The position numbers and the translations under genes were made by a program. From NCBI RefSeq assembly GCF_000757425.2, contig NZ_JPKR02000003.1, positions 1,054,001-1,118,000 on the forward strand: a stretch of 64,000 bases of DNA, given 5' to 3'. The notes under the pieces are model-generated. The model was not told where the DNA came from, did not search any database, and saw only the letters and a program-made list of their open reading frames with translations. This DNA comes from Tatumella morbirosei. Its GTDB lineage: Bacteria > Pseudomonadota > Gammaproteobacteria > Enterobacterales > Enterobacteriaceae. Of the stretch, positions 10,631 through 19,637 are shown one piece after another (position 1 is the stretch's first letter; each line of letters opens with the position of its first letter).

Positions 10631-12429
10631 TAGCGGTCCACGTCAGACATAACAAAATCAATACTGCCGAGATAGACAATCAGGTCTGAAACCAGGCTGC
10701 CACGAATCACCGACGGTATTTGCTGCAAGTGCGGGAAGCTCGGGGTTCTGACCCGGGTCCGGTAGCTCATCGTGCTGCCGTCACTGGTCAGGTAGTAGCT
10801 GTTAATCCCCTTGGTGGCTTCAATCATCTGGAACGATTCATTAGCCGGCATCACCGGACCCCAGGAAACCTGCAGGAAGTGAGTAATCAGAGTTTCGATA
10901 TGCTGCAGGGTACGTTCTTTCGGCGGCGGAGTGGTCAGCGGATGATCGGCCTTAAATGCGCCGGCTGGCATATTATTCAGACACTGTTCAAGAATACGGA
11001 GTGACTGCCACATTTCTTCCATCTTCAGCATCACACGGCTGTACGCATCGCTGACACCATCGCCGACAGGGACTTCGAAATCGAAGTTTTCATAGCCTGA
11101 GTATGGCCTCCACTTACGGACATCGAAATCAAGCCCGGTAGCACGTAATGCAGCCCCGGTGGTGCCCCACTCCAGCGCTTCTTTTTGGTTATAAGCAGCG
11201 ACGCCTTTGGAACGCCCAACCAGAACCGTGTTACGTAATGCCGCTTTGTCATACTCTTTCAGACGTTTTGGCATCCAGTCGAGGAAATCGCGTAGCAGGC
11301 GCTCCCAACCTTTCGGTAAATCGTGCGCCACACCGCCGATACGGAACCAGGCCGGATGCATACGGAAACCGGTGATAGCTTCAACCACATCGTAAATTTT
11401 CTGGCGATCAGTAAACGCAAAGAACACCGGAGTCATTGCCCCGACATCCTGAATGAAAGTGGAGATATATAACAGGTGGCTGTTAATGCGGAATAACTCG
11501 GACAACATCACACGAATCACATTGACGCGATCCGGTACCGTGATCCCTGCAAGTTTTTCTACCGCCAGCACGTACGGCATTTCATTCACACAACCACCGA
11601 GGTATTCAATACGATCGGTGTAGGGAATATAACTATGCCAGGACTGGCGTTCCCCCATTTTCTCGGCGCCACGGTGGTGGTAACCAATATCCGGAACACA
11701 GTCGACAATCTCTTCACCATCCAGTTGCAGAATAATGCGGAAAGCACCATGCGCAGACGGATGGTTAGGCCCCAGGTTCAGAAACATAAAATCTTCGTTC
11801 GCGGTACCACGCTTCATGCCCCAGGCTTCCGGATTAAAGGTCAACGCCTCCATTTCCAGATCTTCTTTGGCTTTAGTCAGTGAGAACGGATCGAATTCAG
11901 TCGCGCGGGCCGGATAGTCTTTACGCAGCGGGTGACCTGTCCAGGTGTCTGGCATCATGATTCGGGTCAGATGCGGGTGACCACGGAAGGTAATGCCAAA
12001 CATCTCCCATGTTTCACGTTCATACCAGTTAGCATTCGGGAAAATGGTGGTGACTGTGGGTAAATTCAGATCGTTTTCTGACAATGCGACTTTTATCATG
12101 ATGTCGCGGTTACGTTCTACGGATAACAGATGGTAGAACACAGAAAAGTCAGCCGCCGGCAAGCCCTGACGGTGAGTACGTAGCCGTTCATCGACACCAT
12201 GCAGGTCATACAACATGACATAAGGTTTAGGCAGCTTGCGTAAAAAAGTAATGACTTCCGGTAATAGTTCACGCGACACCCAAACTACCGGTATTCCGGT
12301 ACGGGTGGGCTGTACAGTAAAGGCCTCAGGGCCAAAACGATTACGCAATTCACCAACAACAGGATCATCCAGATGATCCTGTGTTTGCCATGCCGGCAGA
12401 ACGGCGTCTTGCGTGTTCAAATCAGTCAT
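10630..12429 (-). CDS. nuoC: NADH-quinone oxidoreductase fused subunit C/D
   Basis: A 599-residue fusion of the 30 kDa (NuoC) and 49 kDa (NuoD) subunits, as in other enterobacteria (600 in E. coli). The NuoC part covers about residues 1-190 and includes the signature around [21 protein letters not shown]. The NuoD part follows, with [18 protein letters not shown] and ends in the quinone-site segment [18 protein letters not shown]. The start at 12429 ([12 protein letters not shown]) is preferred to an upstream in-frame ATG at 12510, which would add 27 unrelated residues. It lies 112 bases after nuoB. Confidence 0.96.
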   Translation of the reverse strand: MTDLNTQDAVLPAWQTQDHLDDPVVGELRNRFGPEAFTVQPTRTGIPVVWVSRELLPEVITFLRKLPKPYVMLYDLHGVDERLRTHRQGLPAADFSVFYHLLSVERNRDIMIKVALSENDLNLPTVTTIFPNANWYERETWEMFGITFRGHPHLTRIMMPDTWTGHPLRKDYPARATEFDPFSLTKAKEDLEMEALTFNPEAWGMKRGTANEDFMFLNLGPNHPSAHGAFRIILQLDGEEIVDCVPDIGYHHRGAEKMGERQSWHSYIPYTDRIEYLGGCVNEMPYVLAVEKLAGITVPDRVNVIRVMLSELFRINSHLLYISTFIQDVGAMTPVFFAFTDRQKIYDVVEAITGFRMHPAWFRIGGVAHDLPKGWERLLRDFLDWMPKRLKEYDKAALRNTVLVGRSKGVAAYNQKEALEWGTTGAALRATGLDFDVRKWRPYSGYENFDFEVPVGDGVSDAYSRVMLKMEEMWQSLRILEQCLNNMPAGAFKADHPLTTPPPKERTLQHIETLITHFLQVSWGPVMPANESFQMIEATKGINSYYLTSDGSTMSYRTRVRTPSFPHLQQIPSVIRGSLVSDLIVYLGSIDFVMSDVDR

Positions 12430-12541
12430 ACGATATTCACCATTTCGGCCCGTACTCAGGCACTTATAAGATGACATCAGGATGAAATCCGGCGGGTTTA
12501 CTTCTGCCAACGCGCGGTATGAGCATCCCTAAATAACCGGC

Positions 12542-13222
12542 TTAAATTTCATCCGGGCTGCGCAGGTTTGTCACGGCAATACGCTCACCGCGTTTACGTT
12601 CACGCTCCGACGGCATATTGGCCCGATATACCCCTTGATCGCCGACGACCCAGGAAAGAGGGCGACGTTCTTTACCAATAGACTCCTGCAACAGCAACAA
12701 TGCCTGCATGTAAGCCTCCGGACGGGGCGGGCAACCCGGGATGTAAACATCCACCGGCAGGAATTTATCCACGCCCTGCACGACCGAATAGATATCGTAC
12801 ATTCCGCCGGAGTTAGCACAGGCCCCCATCGAAATAACCCATTTGGGCTCCAGCATTTGATCATATAAACGCTGAATGACAGGGGCCATTTTGGTAAACG
12901 GGGTGCCGGCTATCACCATAAAATCAGCCTGGCGGGGAGACGCACGCATAACTTCCGCGCCGAAGCGCGCCACGTCATGCACTGCAGTAAAAGAGGTTGT
13001 CATTTCGACATAACAGCAGGAAAGACCGAAGTTATAAGGCCAGAGCGAGTTTTTTCTGCCCCAGTTAACCATGTCATGTAATGCGTGTTCGAGTTTGCCC
13101 ATGTACACACTGCGATGAACATGCTGCTCAAGGGGATCGCTTACAATTTCCTGTTTCTGCAGAGGGTAACGATCATTGTCGCCATTACCTTCGGGGTCTA
13201 TGCGGGTCAGCGTATAGTCCAT
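12542..13222 (-). CDS. nuoB: NADH-quinone oxidoreductase subunit B (N2 cluster)
   Basis: A 226-residue peripheral subunit (220 in E. coli) that holds the terminal 4Fe-4S cluster N2, the electron donor to quinone. The four ligands are the tandem pair Cys69-Cys70 (GLSCCYVEM), Cys135 (GACANSGG) and Cys164 ([10 protein letters not shown]). It starts 15 bases after nuoA. The C-terminal tail is basic ([13 protein letters not shown]). Confidence 0.97.
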   Translation of the reverse strand: MDYTLTRIDPEGNGDNDRYPLQKQEIVSDPLEQHVHRSVYMGKLEHALHDMVNWGRKNSLWPYNFGLSCCYVEMTTSFTAVHDVARFGAEVMRASPRQADFMVIAGTPFTKMAPVIQRLYDQMLEPKWVISMGACANSGGMYDIYSVVQGVDKFLPVDVYIPGCPPRPEAYMQALLLLQESIGKERRPLSWVVGDQGVYRANMPSERERKRGERIAVTNLRSPDEI

Positions 13223-13237
13223 TTTAATGCCTCGCTG

Positions 13238-13684
13238 TTACTGCTTTTGAGAGGGAATATCACTGCGTCCAGCGTCAGTAGTGACAGGGACACGACGCCG
13301 GGCAGGCGCCCAGTCCAGCGCACCAATCCGCGCCAGATACACCAGACCTGCCAGTAATACCAAAATAAAAATTGTCGCTTCTGCAAAGCCGACCCAGCCG
13401 CTTTCACGCACTGACGTAGACCAGGCGTAAAGAAACAGGGCTTCGACATCGAAAATGACGAAGAACATCGCCACCAGATAAAATTTTGCAGACAAACGCA
13501 GCTGAGTATTACCGACCGAGTCGATACCCGATTCGAAAGGAGTATTTTTGTATCGGGCTTTAGCCCTGCCTCCGAGTAACCAGCCACCGGTTAACATGAA
13601 GGCACAGAGTCCGAAGGCAATAACGACGAATACAACGAAAGCCCAATGATGTGCAATTACTTCAATGGTTGTTGACATACTCAT
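13238..13684 (-). CDS. nuoA: NADH-quinone oxidoreductase subunit A
   Basis: A 148-residue, three-helix membrane subunit (147 in E. coli) and the first gene of the nuo operon. The conserved loop with [19 protein letters not shown] follows helix 1, and helix 2 has the acidic [15 protein letters not shown] segment. The N-terminal [16 protein letters not shown] closely resembles E. coli. The operon promoter should lie in the gap above 13685. Confidence 0.96.
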   Translation of the reverse strand: MSMSTTIEVIAHHWAFVVFVVIAFGLCAFMLTGGWLLGGRAKARYKNTPFESGIDSVGNTQLRLSAKFYLVAMFFVIFDVEALFLYAWSTSVRESGWVGFAEATIFILVLLAGLVYLARIGALDWAPARRRVPVTTDAGRSDIPSQKQ

Positions 13685-13834
13685 GCTTACTCATCAAACG
13701 TGGCTCAGAGACTTATCAGACCGCAACCGTCCATCACCACAACAATTCAAGGGAAGGGTATTAACGTTATAAAGAGTGCTGTCGTTTCGTATCCACAGCA
13801 TTTTTATGGGTTTTTTACCCCTTTTGGTAACCTT

Positions 13835-13850
13835 TTGTCAACCTTGACAA
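13835..13850 (-). promoter_or_regulatory. Inverted repeat overlapping a candidate nuo promoter
   Basis: TTGTCAACCTTGACAA has perfect 7-base arms around CC. Read on the minus strand it supplies a TTGACA hexamer about 18 bases before TAAAAA, and the neighbouring sequence has TATAAT just upstream. It could be a promoter with an overlapping operator for the nuo operon. No regulator is assigned. Confidence 0.35.
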
Positions 13851-14112
13851 TTATAGTTAAAGACTAATTCACAAAACGAACATATTATTAACAAGTAGTG
13901 CGCCTTCGTCCAGCTAAATCGCTTCAGTTCAGGTCGTATAACTGCCAACCTGTTCAAATCACACACTAAGTCCTTATAGTCTGGCAGGTCTTTGATAATT
14001 TTCCTTCCTGAAGACAGATTATTTTTTTGATCAGGAACAGGCTTATGGCGGGAGTGAGCAAAAAACAACCTGTTTACGGTTTTTTTCGCAGTAGAGATGA
14101 AATGGGGGAGAT

Positions 14113-14145
14113 AAAACACCCGCCAGCGATTGTTCAACCGACGGG
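14113..14145 (-). terminator. Possible lrhA terminator
   Basis: On the minus strand CCCGTCGG and CTGGCGGG pair over eight positions (two G-T pairs) and are followed by TGTTTTAT. It lies about 40 bases past the lrhA stop codon. A second short GC-rich hairpin (CCGGG/CCCGG) sits between it and the stop. Confidence 0.45.
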
Positions 14146-14185
14146 GGTTTTCGGGCCGGGGTCAACCCGGTATGAAGATTATGTG

Positions 14186-15145
14186 CTATTCGCCAGCCAT
14201 ATCTTTGACATTAAACTCTGGAATATCCTCTTCATCGTCACCACGATACTCATCATGTGCAGACAGCGGATGTGAAGGATCAGCCAGCGGTTGTAACACA
14301 GTAAAAATTGACCGCAGTAGCTCGTTATCGCTGTTCTCCAGACGACACAGAAGATACTGAGTATCGGGTAACGCAGGTAACCCTTCGGCATTCCCCAGAA
14401 CCCGAACTTCCGGGCCAATCATTTCTGCAGGACGTGCAGTCGCCCCCAGCCCTGATTTAACGGCGACTTTCACTGCAGATAACGAGGTGGCTACGTAAGA
14501 AATTCGCCACAGCGTGCCATTACGGTTCAGACTGTCAATAGCCATCTCACGGTAAGGATTTGGCTCATCCTGTAAAACCAGAGGCAATGCTTCGCCGTGG
14601 CGGAAAGCATAATCTGCGGCACAGAACCATAATGTCGGCGATGTACGTAATACCTGACTGATGACACCTTCATGGCCTGCCGTAGCGAGCACAAGATCAA
14701 CCTCTTTATTTTCCAGCAGCGTGAAAACCGTTGCCGAAGGATTGATACGAATATCAATGGTCAGTTTCGGATACAAAGTGGTAATACGATTAAGGACATA
14801 AGGCAATAACGTTTCAGCGGTGTCTTCGGTAACGCCTATGGTCAGTACGCCCTGGACATTGCTGTACATAAGAGATGCACAAGCTTCATCATTAAAGCGT
14901 AATATCTTACGGGCGTAACCCAGTAACTGAATACCATGCTCGGTCAATAACTTATTACGGCCGTGTCTGGCAAACAGTTCTTTGCCAACCAGTTGCTCAA
15001 GCCTCTGCATTTGCTGACTCACTGCAGATTGCGTCCGGCAAACTGCCGCTGCTGCTGCAGCGAAAGTATTCAGGTCAGCTACTGCAACAAATGTCCTTAA
15101 CAGGTCGAGGTCCAGATTCATAATTGGAGGATTAGTATTTGTCAT
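14186..15145 (-). CDS. lrhA: LysR-family regulator LrhA (HexA-like)
   Basis: A 319-residue LysR-type regulator. Residues 10-70 form the winged helix-turn-helix and are almost identical to E. coli LrhA ([36 protein letters not shown]). The effector domain after residue 95 is much more diverged. In E. coli LrhA represses flhDC and affects RpoS; the Erwinia orthologue HexA represses exoenzymes and motility. Its place beside nuo is conserved, with alaA divergent on the other side. The conserved DNA-binding region and variable effector region suggest the same targets but possibly different sensing (inference). Confidence 0.93.
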   Translation of the reverse strand: MTNTNPPIMNLDLDLLRTFVAVADLNTFAAAAAAVCRTQSAVSQQMQRLEQLVGKELFARHGRNKLLTEHGIQLLGYARKILRFNDEACASLMYSNVQGVLTIGVTEDTAETLLPYVLNRITTLYPKLTIDIRINPSATVFTLLENKEVDLVLATAGHEGVISQVLRTSPTLWFCAADYAFRHGEALPLVLQDEPNPYREMAIDSLNRNGTLWRISYVATSLSAVKVAVKSGLGATARPAEMIGPEVRVLGNAEGLPALPDTQYLLCRLENSDNELLRSIFTVLQPLADPSHPLSAHDEYRGDDEEDIPEFNVKDMAGE

Positions 15146-16079
15146 ATTTTATAGTCACTTATAAGTTTTTATTACTTACTGCCCTGGTGTTACTACTAAA
15201 CCTGTCTGTTGACAGGATACAAACAGAACCCGGAGATCATCGGGCAAGGGATCGACGGCAATCTGGCCAGTCAATTCAAACGCCCTAAGGGACCCAAAAA
15301 TCTCGAGTTAATACAGGCAATTAGATTAGATACTTCACCTGGTTGCTACTGCATTACCTCCGGAATGCTGCATCGATAATTTTAGATGACTTCTGCCTGA
15401 TTAAAAGGCAGCGCGTAAAATTCATTACAGATTTCAATCCGTATTAAATTTATTAATAATACTTAATCATTTTTAACCGTAAATTGGAATTATTTTTATA
15501 TAAAAGTACATAATTTTTGACCTGGTTCATATTCAGAGACTCTGATTTCCTATTCTTTTCCCACCGGAGTTTACTTTAAAGGACTTTTCCTCTCAGATAT
15601 AAACTATCCCTATGTTTTTAAAATGTAATTTTCCAGTTTAATGATAAATAAAATGTCAGTATTTATTAGCATTTAGCAGAATTATCTTAATTAACTATTG
15701 ATTCGGAATGCTATTGGTTGATTTTCTAATCTTTACAATAAAAATGAAAGCGATTACAAAGATAAATAATCAATTAACACTAACCGGTATAAGCCGAATT
15801 TTATTTGTGACCATAAAATAGAGCACTCAGATATTCGGTTAATATCAAGTGGATACAGGAAGCAAGGTGATGGAACAAAAACCTGTTTTATTGCAACATT
15901 ATGGTCATTACATCCAATAATCTAATGATTTGCATTATATAATAACATTAAAATAACTGATGAGCTGAACAACTCGCCAAAACACATCTTTACCCTTCTT
16001 TTAGCTGAATCAGAGGAGTACATTTATAGGGATGACTCACAGGGCAGACAAATGGACTCTGCCATCCAAGGCGATTGTA
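15146..16079. other. AT-rich gene-free region between lrhA and alaA
   Basis: More than 900 bases without a supportable gene, strongly AT-rich from about 15400 to 15960 and unlike the flanking coding sequence. A region of similar size separates these genes in E. coli, where lrhA has a long untranslated leader. It should hold the divergent promoters. A weak RcsB-box-like sequence lies at 15676-15689 on the minus strand. A short hairpin (CTGCCT/AGGCAG) is at 15393-15411. The composition would suit binding by H-NS-type proteins. Confidence 0.5.
15676..15689 (-). promoter_or_regulatory. Weak RcsB-box-like sequence upstream of lrhA
   Basis: The minus strand reads TAAGATAATTCTGC, matching 9 of 14 positions of the RcsAB box TAAGAATATTCCTA, including the TAAGA half. 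It lies about 530 bases before the lrhA start. RcsB control of lrhA is known in E. coli. The match is imperfect in a very AT-rich region, so chance is a real possibility. Confidence 0.2.
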
Positions 16080-17297
16080 ATGACACAGAAAATTGAAAAA
16101 TCCGCGAAACTTGATAACGTCTGTTACGATATCCGGGGTCCGGTTCTGAAAGAGGCGAAGCGCCTTGAAGAAGAAGGTAACAAAGTTCTCAAACTCAATA
16201 TCGGAAATCCCGCACCTTTCGGATTTGAAGCACCGGACGAAATTTTGGTTGATGTGATTAAACATCTGCCCACGTCTCAGGGTTACTGTGATTCAAAAGG
16301 GCTCTATTCCGCCCGTAAAGCCATTATGCAGCACTACCAGAAACGCGGAATGCGCGATGTGACGGTAGAAGATATTTATATCGGCAATGGTGTCTCAGAA
16401 TTAATTCTGCAATCCATGCAGGCGTTGCTGAACACCGGTGATGAAATGCTGGTTCCGGCTCCGGATTATCCACTGTGGACAGCCTCTGTTTCATTGTCCA
16501 GTGGTAAAGCCGTTCATTATCTGTGCGATGAGTCTGCCGGCTGGTTTCCTGATCTTGAGGATATCCGGGCTAAAATTACCCCCCGCACCCGTGGGATCGT
16601 AATTATTAACCCTAATAATCCGACCGGAGCTGTTTACAGCAAAGAATTATTGCTGGAAATCGTGGCTATCGCCCGCGAACATAACCTGATTATTTTTGCT
16701 GACGAGATTTACGATAAAATTCTTTACGATGAGGCTCAGCATCACTCCATCGCGGCACTTGCCCCGGATTTACTGACGGTGACATTTAACGGGTTATCTA
16801 AAACCTACCGGGTTGCCGGATTCCGTCAGGGATGGATGGTACTTAACGGCCCTAAAAAGCATGCCAAAGGCTATATTGAAGGGCTGGAGATGCTGGCCTC
16901 GATGCGACTGTGTGCCAACGTTCCGGCACAGCATGCTATCCAGACAGCATTGGGTGGTTACCAGAGCATTAGCGAATTCATTGTCCCGGAAGGCCGTTTG
17001 TACCAACAGCGGAATCGGGCATGGGAACTGATTAATGATATTCCCGGGGTCAGTTGTGTGAAACCACAGGGGGCGTTGTATATGTTCCCACGTATCGATC
17101 CTAAAAAGTTCAACCTTCATGACGATCAGAAAATGGTACTGGATTTCCTGCTCCAGGAAAAAGTTTTGCTGGTACAAGGTACCGCCTTTAACTGGCCCTG
17201 GCCAGACCATGTGCGGATAGTCACTCTGCCAAGGGTTGATGACCTGGAAATGGCTATCGGAAAATTTGGCCGTTTCCTGGAACATTATCGCCAGTAG
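16080..17297 (+). CDS. alaA: Glutamate-pyruvate (alanine) aminotransferase AlaA
   Basis: A 405-residue class I PLP-dependent aminotransferase, the same length as E. coli AlaA and highly similar. It makes L-alanine from pyruvate and glutamate in the cytoplasm. The PLP-binding lysine is Lys241 in FNGLSKTYRVAGFR; NPNNPTGAVYSKE (178-190) and ADEIYDKILYD (207-217) are other fold signatures. The ATG at 16080 has an AAGG ribosome site nine bases ahead and gives the family N-terminus; an in-frame ATG at 16032 would add 16 residues not seen in the family. It reads away from lrhA. Confidence 0.95.
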   Translation: MTQKIEKSAKLDNVCYDIRGPVLKEAKRLEEEGNKVLKLNIGNPAPFGFEAPDEILVDVIKHLPTSQGYCDSKGLYSARKAIMQHYQKRGMRDVTVEDIYIGNGVSELILQSMQALLNTGDEMLVPAPDYPLWTASVSLSSGKAVHYLCDESAGWFPDLEDIRAKITPRTRGIVIINPNNPTGAVYSKELLLEIVAIAREHNLIIFADEIYDKILYDEAQHHSIAALAPDLLTVTFNGLSKTYRVAGFRQGWMVLNGPKKHAKGYIEGLEMLASMRLCANVPAQHAIQTALGGYQSISEFIVPEGRLYQQRNRAWELINDIPGVSCVKPQGALYMFPRIDPKKFNLHDDQKMVLDFLLQEKVLLVQGTAFNWPWPDHVRIVTLPRVDDLEMAIGKFGRFLEHYRQ

Positions 17298-17312
17298 TCT
17301 CTGCTCTGCCGT

Positions 17313-17330
17313 CCGGCCCTTCAGGGCCGG
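17313..17330 (+). terminator. Hairpin after alaA
   Basis: CCGGCCC, loop TTCA, GGGCCGG: a perfect seven-base GC stem 16 bases past the alaA stop. The following bases are CCCCCTGCTTTT, so the T-run is displaced and the terminator may be weak. Confidence 0.55.
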
Positions 17331-17449
17331 CCCCCTGCTTTTCCATGGCCCTCACCTGTTTCACCCTGTTGTCTTGCGTCCTGCAGCCACAAACTCCTGC
17401 TATTATTGACGCCAAAGTCTACAGATACCGGCGCTTAAGGAACCAGATA

Positions 17450-18055
17450 ATGAAACTACAAAGTACATTTATGGCATGGATCACCCGGATGCCGTTAATC
17501 AAACGTTGGGCATTAATGCATTGTTTTCAGAAAGAGAATGTCGCAGAGCATAGCCATCAGGTCGCGGTCATCGCCCATTTACTGACCGTCATTGGCAATA
17601 AGCGTTATGGTAACACCCTGGACCCAGACAGGGCCGCGGTGATCGCCTTGTACCATGAAGTCTCTGAAACCAAGTTGCAGGATATTAACTCCAAAACCAA
17701 GTACCACAATCCACAATTCACTGAAGCGTTTAAGAGACTGGAGACCCTGGCAGAGCAGGAATGCATCGAGACTCTGCCCGAAGATTTACGGGAAAGTTTC
17801 TCAGGATTGATCATTCAGAAAAATGTCGATCCGCGTTATAAAGCCATCGTCAAAGCCGCTGATATTTTATCGGCATACATCAAGGCATTAAATGAACTGC
17901 GCTTCCATAACGATGAATTTCAGCATGTGAAAGAAGGTCTGGAAAGTCGGATTGCGGAACTCAGAGATGAGATGCCAGAAGCAAATGATTTTATGGAAGT
18001 ATTTTGTGCAAGCTGCACCACGACGCTGGATAAAATTTCAGAACATTATCACTAA
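17450..18055 (+). CDS. yfbR: Divergent YfbR-like HD-domain nucleotidase (HE variant)
   Basis: A 201-residue protein in the position of E. coli yfbR, a 5'-deoxynucleotidase of 199 residues. The N-terminus aligns well (PLIKRWALM, ENVAEHSHQ), giving Arg19 and His34. The core motif reads YHEVSE (68-73) where E. coli has YHDASE, so the HD aspartate, a metal ligand, is glutamate here (Glu70). His69, Glu73, Asp78 and Asp138 (VKAADILSAY) remain at the matching positions. Similarity elsewhere is low. The start at 17450 gives the family N-terminus; the frame is open further upstream. The yfbS gene that follows in E. coli is absent. Confidence 0.75.
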   Translation: MKLQSTFMAWITRMPLIKRWALMHCFQKENVAEHSHQVAVIAHLLTVIGNKRYGNTLDPDRAAVIALYHEVSETKLQDINSKTKYHNPQFTEAFKRLETLAEQECIETLPEDLRESFSGLIIQKNVDPRYKAIVKAADILSAYIKALNELRFHNDEFQHVKEGLESRIAELRDEMPEANDFMEVFCASCTTTLDKISEHYH

Positions 18056-18072
18056 TATTTTGCCGCAGTGAA

Positions 18073-18097
18073 TGCCCGCGTTACTCCATCGCGGGCA
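18073..18097. terminator. Hairpin between convergent yfbR and hxpA
   Basis: TGCCCGCG and CGCGGGCA form a perfect eight-base stem with a nine-base loop between the two convergent genes. There is no clear T-run on either side. Confidence 0.45.
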
Positions 18098-18111
18098 GTA
18101 ATCACAGTAGT

Positions 18112-18768
18112 TCAGGGCATTTTACTGAGCCGGAAACTGTTATCTTCCTGCAGGTGCACGGATAATTGCCCGAGCGAAGTCAGACGCAGCAGACAGTTTT
18201 CAATGCCGGGCGTTTCCTGAGGAGCATTCACTGCTACCACCGCACAACCTGCCGTCAGGCCTGAAATCACCCCGGCGCTGGCATCTTCAACCACCACACA
18301 TTGTTGTGGGCTATATCCCATCTGTTGTGCACCTGTCAGATAGGGGTCGGGCTCTGGTTTACCCCTGGCAATTTTTTCTGCCGTGATAAAAACTTCCGGC
18401 ATGGGCAACCCAAGACACTGATAACGGGCAAACGCGACAGGATAACTCCCGGAAGTGACAATGGCCCACGGAATCTGCTGACGGTTTAAGGATTCAAGCA
18501 ACTGCGTAGCCCCTGGTAGTGGAACAATACCCTCGGTCTGTGTCGCTTCGCGATGTTCAAGCCAGGCAAACTCCTCGCGGATCAGAGAGTCGGGTTTACC
18601 CGCCAGAAAATGACGCAATGAGGTAATCGCCTGCTTACCATGGATAAAGTTGAGAATCTGCTGAGCATCAATCTGATGTCTGTGTCCCCACTCTGTCCAG
18701 GCAAGCTCGACTGCAGGTAACGAGTCTACCAAAGTACCATCTAAATCAAACAAAAAGGTTTTAAACAT
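18112..18768 (-). CDS. hxpA: HAD-family sugar-phosphate phosphatase HxpA
   Basis: A 218-residue haloacid-dehalogenase hydrolase similar to E. coli HxpA (YfbT, 216 residues), which removes phosphate from hexose phosphates in the cytoplasm. Motif I is FDLDGTLVDS (Asp8 nucleophile, Asp10 acid/base), the cap carries FIHGKQAITSLRH as in E. coli, motif II is the serine in VTSGSYP, the motif III lysine is in ARGKPEPDPYL, and motif IV is VVEDASAG. It lies between convergent yfbR and yfbV, as in E. coli apart from the missing yfbS. Confidence 0.9.
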   Translation of the reverse strand: MFKTFLFDLDGTLVDSLPAVELAWTEWGHRHQIDAQQILNFIHGKQAITSLRHFLAGKPDSLIREEFAWLEHREATQTEGIVPLPGATQLLESLNRQQIPWAIVTSGSYPVAFARYQCLGLPMPEVFITAEKIARGKPEPDPYLTGAQQMGYSPQQCVVVEDASAGVISGLTAGCAVVAVNAPQETPGIENCLLRLTSLGQLSVHLQEDNSFRLSKMP

Positions 18769-18878
18769 TGTTTTTCCCGGGCCGTATCGAAATCGCTACT
18801 CTTAATACACAACATTTAGCCGTAGATTTGGTGACATTCGTCCTTTTACGGCCATGCTACAGGCGCTACCACGCCCTG

Positions 18879-19331
18879 TCACAGATCATCAAGAAACGTT
18901 TTATCCAACTGACGAAATGCCCGTTTCAGAATATCCGCCAAAGACTGGTAGGTCGGCGGCCCTTCCGGCATGGCTGTGGCCTGGCCTGCCTCGGCAAGTT
19001 TTTCCCGCAAGGCGTGATACCAGTTCAACAATGACGGTGGCAGTGGCTTCATTGAACGTTTACCCATCCACCACAGCCCCTGTAATGGCAGACTGCAGGC
19101 AAATAAGGCACTGGCTACCGCCGGTCCCAACTGCGCATGCAGTGCAATCTGCCAGCAGAGGGTGAAGACAGCCAGCGGCGGCATAAAACGTACAGCAAAA
19201 CGTATCGCCTTACCGACCCGGTGCTCAGGAAACACCGGGCTCAGACGTTTATCATCAGGCCAGGTTTTCATATAGTGTTGCCCGCGTTGCAATACGCCAA
19301 ACCAGCTTACGTTGCCTGAATTACTCATCAC
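18879..19331 (-). CDS. yfbV: UPF0208 inner-membrane protein YfbV
   Basis: A 150-residue protein (151 in E. coli) with two hydrophobic segments near residues 45-65 and 70-88, and the near-invariant stretch [17 protein letters not shown]. The C-terminus [11 protein letters not shown] is the same as in E. coli. Its role is not well defined; the family has been linked to chromosome organisation in the Ter domain, which is literature, not evident here. Two ATG codons in tandem begin it. It faces away from ackA across a 306-base gap. Confidence 0.9.
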   Translation of the reverse strand: MMSNSGNVSWFGVLQRGQHYMKTWPDDKRLSPVFPEHRVGKAIRFAVRFMPPLAVFTLCWQIALHAQLGPAVASALFACSLPLQGLWWMGKRSMKPLPPSLLNWYHALREKLAEAGQATAMPEGPPTYQSLADILKRAFRQLDKTFLDDL

Positions 19332-19637
19332 GGCACCTCAATTATATCAATAAAACATCAAAAAATTTTGAAATCCGAGCATCAACCAGGGTAAATTTAT
19401 GCTCGCTGTAACCACCCGTTGGCTGTTGAGCAGTCGCTGATTCTGCCAAAATGAGTGGATCCGGAGACGGCAACTTATGGTCACATACTCAAAAAAAAAC
19501 GCAGAAATCACTGATTTTTTGAGTATGGACAATATATTGCCCTGGCCGGGTATTTATTCTAAACCTGTCTGCATTCATGGGTTACATTAACGTCTGATGG
19601 CGCTGTTAATCGCCACTTTAAACAAATAGGTGCTTCC
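19332..19637. other. Divergent yfbV-ackA promoter region
   Basis: A 306-base gap with no gene. It must hold promoters for yfbV (minus) and ackA (plus). The main structure is a 13-base-arm inverted repeat at 19484-19527, listed separately. The rest is AT-rich and shows no other site I can name. Confidence 0.5.
19484..19527. repeat. Long inverted repeat upstream of ackA
   Basis: Arms CATACTCAAAAAA (19484-19496) and TTTTTTGAGTATG (19515-19527) are perfectly complementary over 13 bases, with an 18-base spacer. It ends 110 bases before the ackA ATG. It could form an RNA hairpin in the ackA leader or serve as a protein-binding site or terminator against upstream transcription. Confidence 0.55.

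Larger units (their letters stand above)
13685..14185. other. Gene-free gap between lrhA and nuoA: nuo promoter region
   Basis: About 500 bases hold no convincing gene. The lrhA end of the gap has a terminator-like hairpin at 14119-14145. The nuoA end has a 16-base inverted repeat (13835-13850) that overlaps a TTGACA hexamer on the minus strand. Just above it lies TATAAT within AACTATAATTG. Another inverted repeat, TTCCTGA (14005-14011) with TCAGGAA (14031-14037), surrounds an A/T tract. In E. coli the nuo operon has a long, multiply regulated leader; the same seems likely here. Confidence 0.5.

Noticed and set aside
10630-12429. nuoC/nuoD fusion as a novel fusion
   Set aside because: The fused NuoCD form is standard in enterobacteria.
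13838-14137. A 99-codon minus-strand frame between nuoA and lrhA
   Set aside because: No family match, no clear ribosome site, and it covers the likely nuo promoter; judged non-coding.
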